From Collinsella sp. (GTDB lineage Bacteria > Actinomycetota > Coriobacteriia > Coriobacteriales > Coriobacteriaceae), in contig DXMF01000003.1 in assembly GCA_019414345.1 (NCBI GenBank), positions 1-63,470 of the forward strand: a DNA stretch of 63,470 nucleotides, given 5' to 3'. The translations under genes were made by a program, and so were the position numbers. Under the pieces are notes generated by a model. It saw nothing but the letters and a program-made list of their open reading frames with translations, did no database searches and had not been told where the DNA came from. Below, one piece after another: positions 63,304 to 63,470 of the stretch. Within the stretch, counting starts at the first letter, position 1. The number at the start of each line of letters is the position of its first letter.

Positions 63304-63470
63304 TTAGTAGTCGAACTGGTGATAGTAACGACGGTAGTTGAGGTTGTGCTTGGTGACCGTCTCGTAGTAAGCGGCAAGGCGATCGGTGATCAGCGAGGAG
63401 AGGATCCACGGAGACACGATGACGCGGAACTCGTCGTCAAGGCCGGGGATCGCGAACTCGGCGGTGTCGA
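63304..63470 (-). CDS. C-terminal end of a sugar isomerase/deglycase-like protein (partial)
   Basis: Only the last 54 codons are inside the window; the gene runs off the right edge. The end reads SPWILSSLITDRLAAYYETV, then HNLNYRRYYHQFDY and TAA. The RRYY-Q-DY ending resembles SIS-domain deglycases of the FrlB type, which split fructoselysine phosphate (weak impression, not aligned). The position ahead of a mannose-type PTS and a sugar epimerase supports a sugar-handling role. Confidence 0.5.
   Translation of the reverse strand, partial: DTAEFAIPGLDDEFRVIVSPWILSSLITDRLAAYYETVTKHNLNYRRYYHQFDY

Overview
The window is a 63 kb stretch of a high-GC, gene-dense actinobacterial chromosome, most likely Collinsella or a close relative (Coriobacteriia, gut anaerobe). 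The reasons are several PTS sugar systems in a GC-rich, actinobacterial-looking genome, a Mn-dependent pyrophosphatase, orphan HypA/HypB, a Tat operon, a mannose-family PTS next to sugar isomerases, and many short GTCCC-containing intergenic repeats. This assignment is from gene content and recognition only. No alignment was possible. Most genes read on the minus strand.

Layout. 0.1-5.3 kb (minus): tatA-tatC-hypA-hypB-topoisomerase, a compact run joining Tat export, nickel insertion and a type IA topoisomerase with a lysine-rich tail. 5.4-11.3 kb: STAS protein, aminotransferase, a small unknown gene, nhaA, ppaC and a ROK sugar kinase. 11.4-16.2 kb: a cellobiose-type PTS (IIA, IIB, IIC) with a GH1 6-phospho-beta-glucosidase, and a divergent GntR/UTRA regulator that probably controls it. 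16.2-22.5 kb: manA, then a two-gene nucleotidyltransferase/winged-helix module (AbiE-like) flanked by two identical 83-bp inverted repeats, then pcrA. 22.8-31.4 kb: uppP, a universal stress protein, a hipBA toxin-antitoxin pair with two perfect palindromic operators, a Bce-like two-component system, an unknown gene, purH and a GNAT acetyltransferase. 31.5-44.6 kb: a DUF2207 membrane protein, gluQ (probably leaderless), two metallophosphoesterases, small unknown genes, a second two-component system, a VOC protein with an orphan galactitol-type IIB, tRNA-Leu(TAA), and an AAA/DUF4143 ATPase behind duplicated palindromes. 44.7-50.1 kb: Ppx/GppA, an FtsB/DivIC-like protein, enolase, MazG, a YfcE-like phosphodiesterase and a stand-alone LarC C-terminal protein. 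50.5-59.6 kb: a PHP-type histidinol phosphatase and a complete minus-strand his operon headed by a HisZ-HisG fusion (order hisZG-D-C-B-H-A-F-I-E). 59.7-63.5 kb: a mannose-family PTS (IIA, IIB, IIC, IID) with a TIM-barrel sugar isomerase/epimerase and the end of a gene resembling SIS-type sugar deglycases. This could be an Amadori-product (fructoselysine-like) uptake locus.

The his genes together with the PHP phosphatase cover the whole PRPP-to-histidinol-to-histidine route, with the HisZ regulatory and HisG catalytic parts on one chain. The core genome is interrupted by three or four AT-richer accessory cassettes: the nucleotidyltransferase pair, hipBA, an unknown 244-residue protein and the DUF4143 ATPase. 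Each of these sits beside palindromes or inverted repeats.

Between genes there are several dispersed repeat families: GTCCC-core elements, a 68-bp palindrome found twice between convergent genes, three different MITE-like inverted-repeat elements, and an 86-bp multi-stem element between hisF and hisI. These are the least explained sequences in the window.
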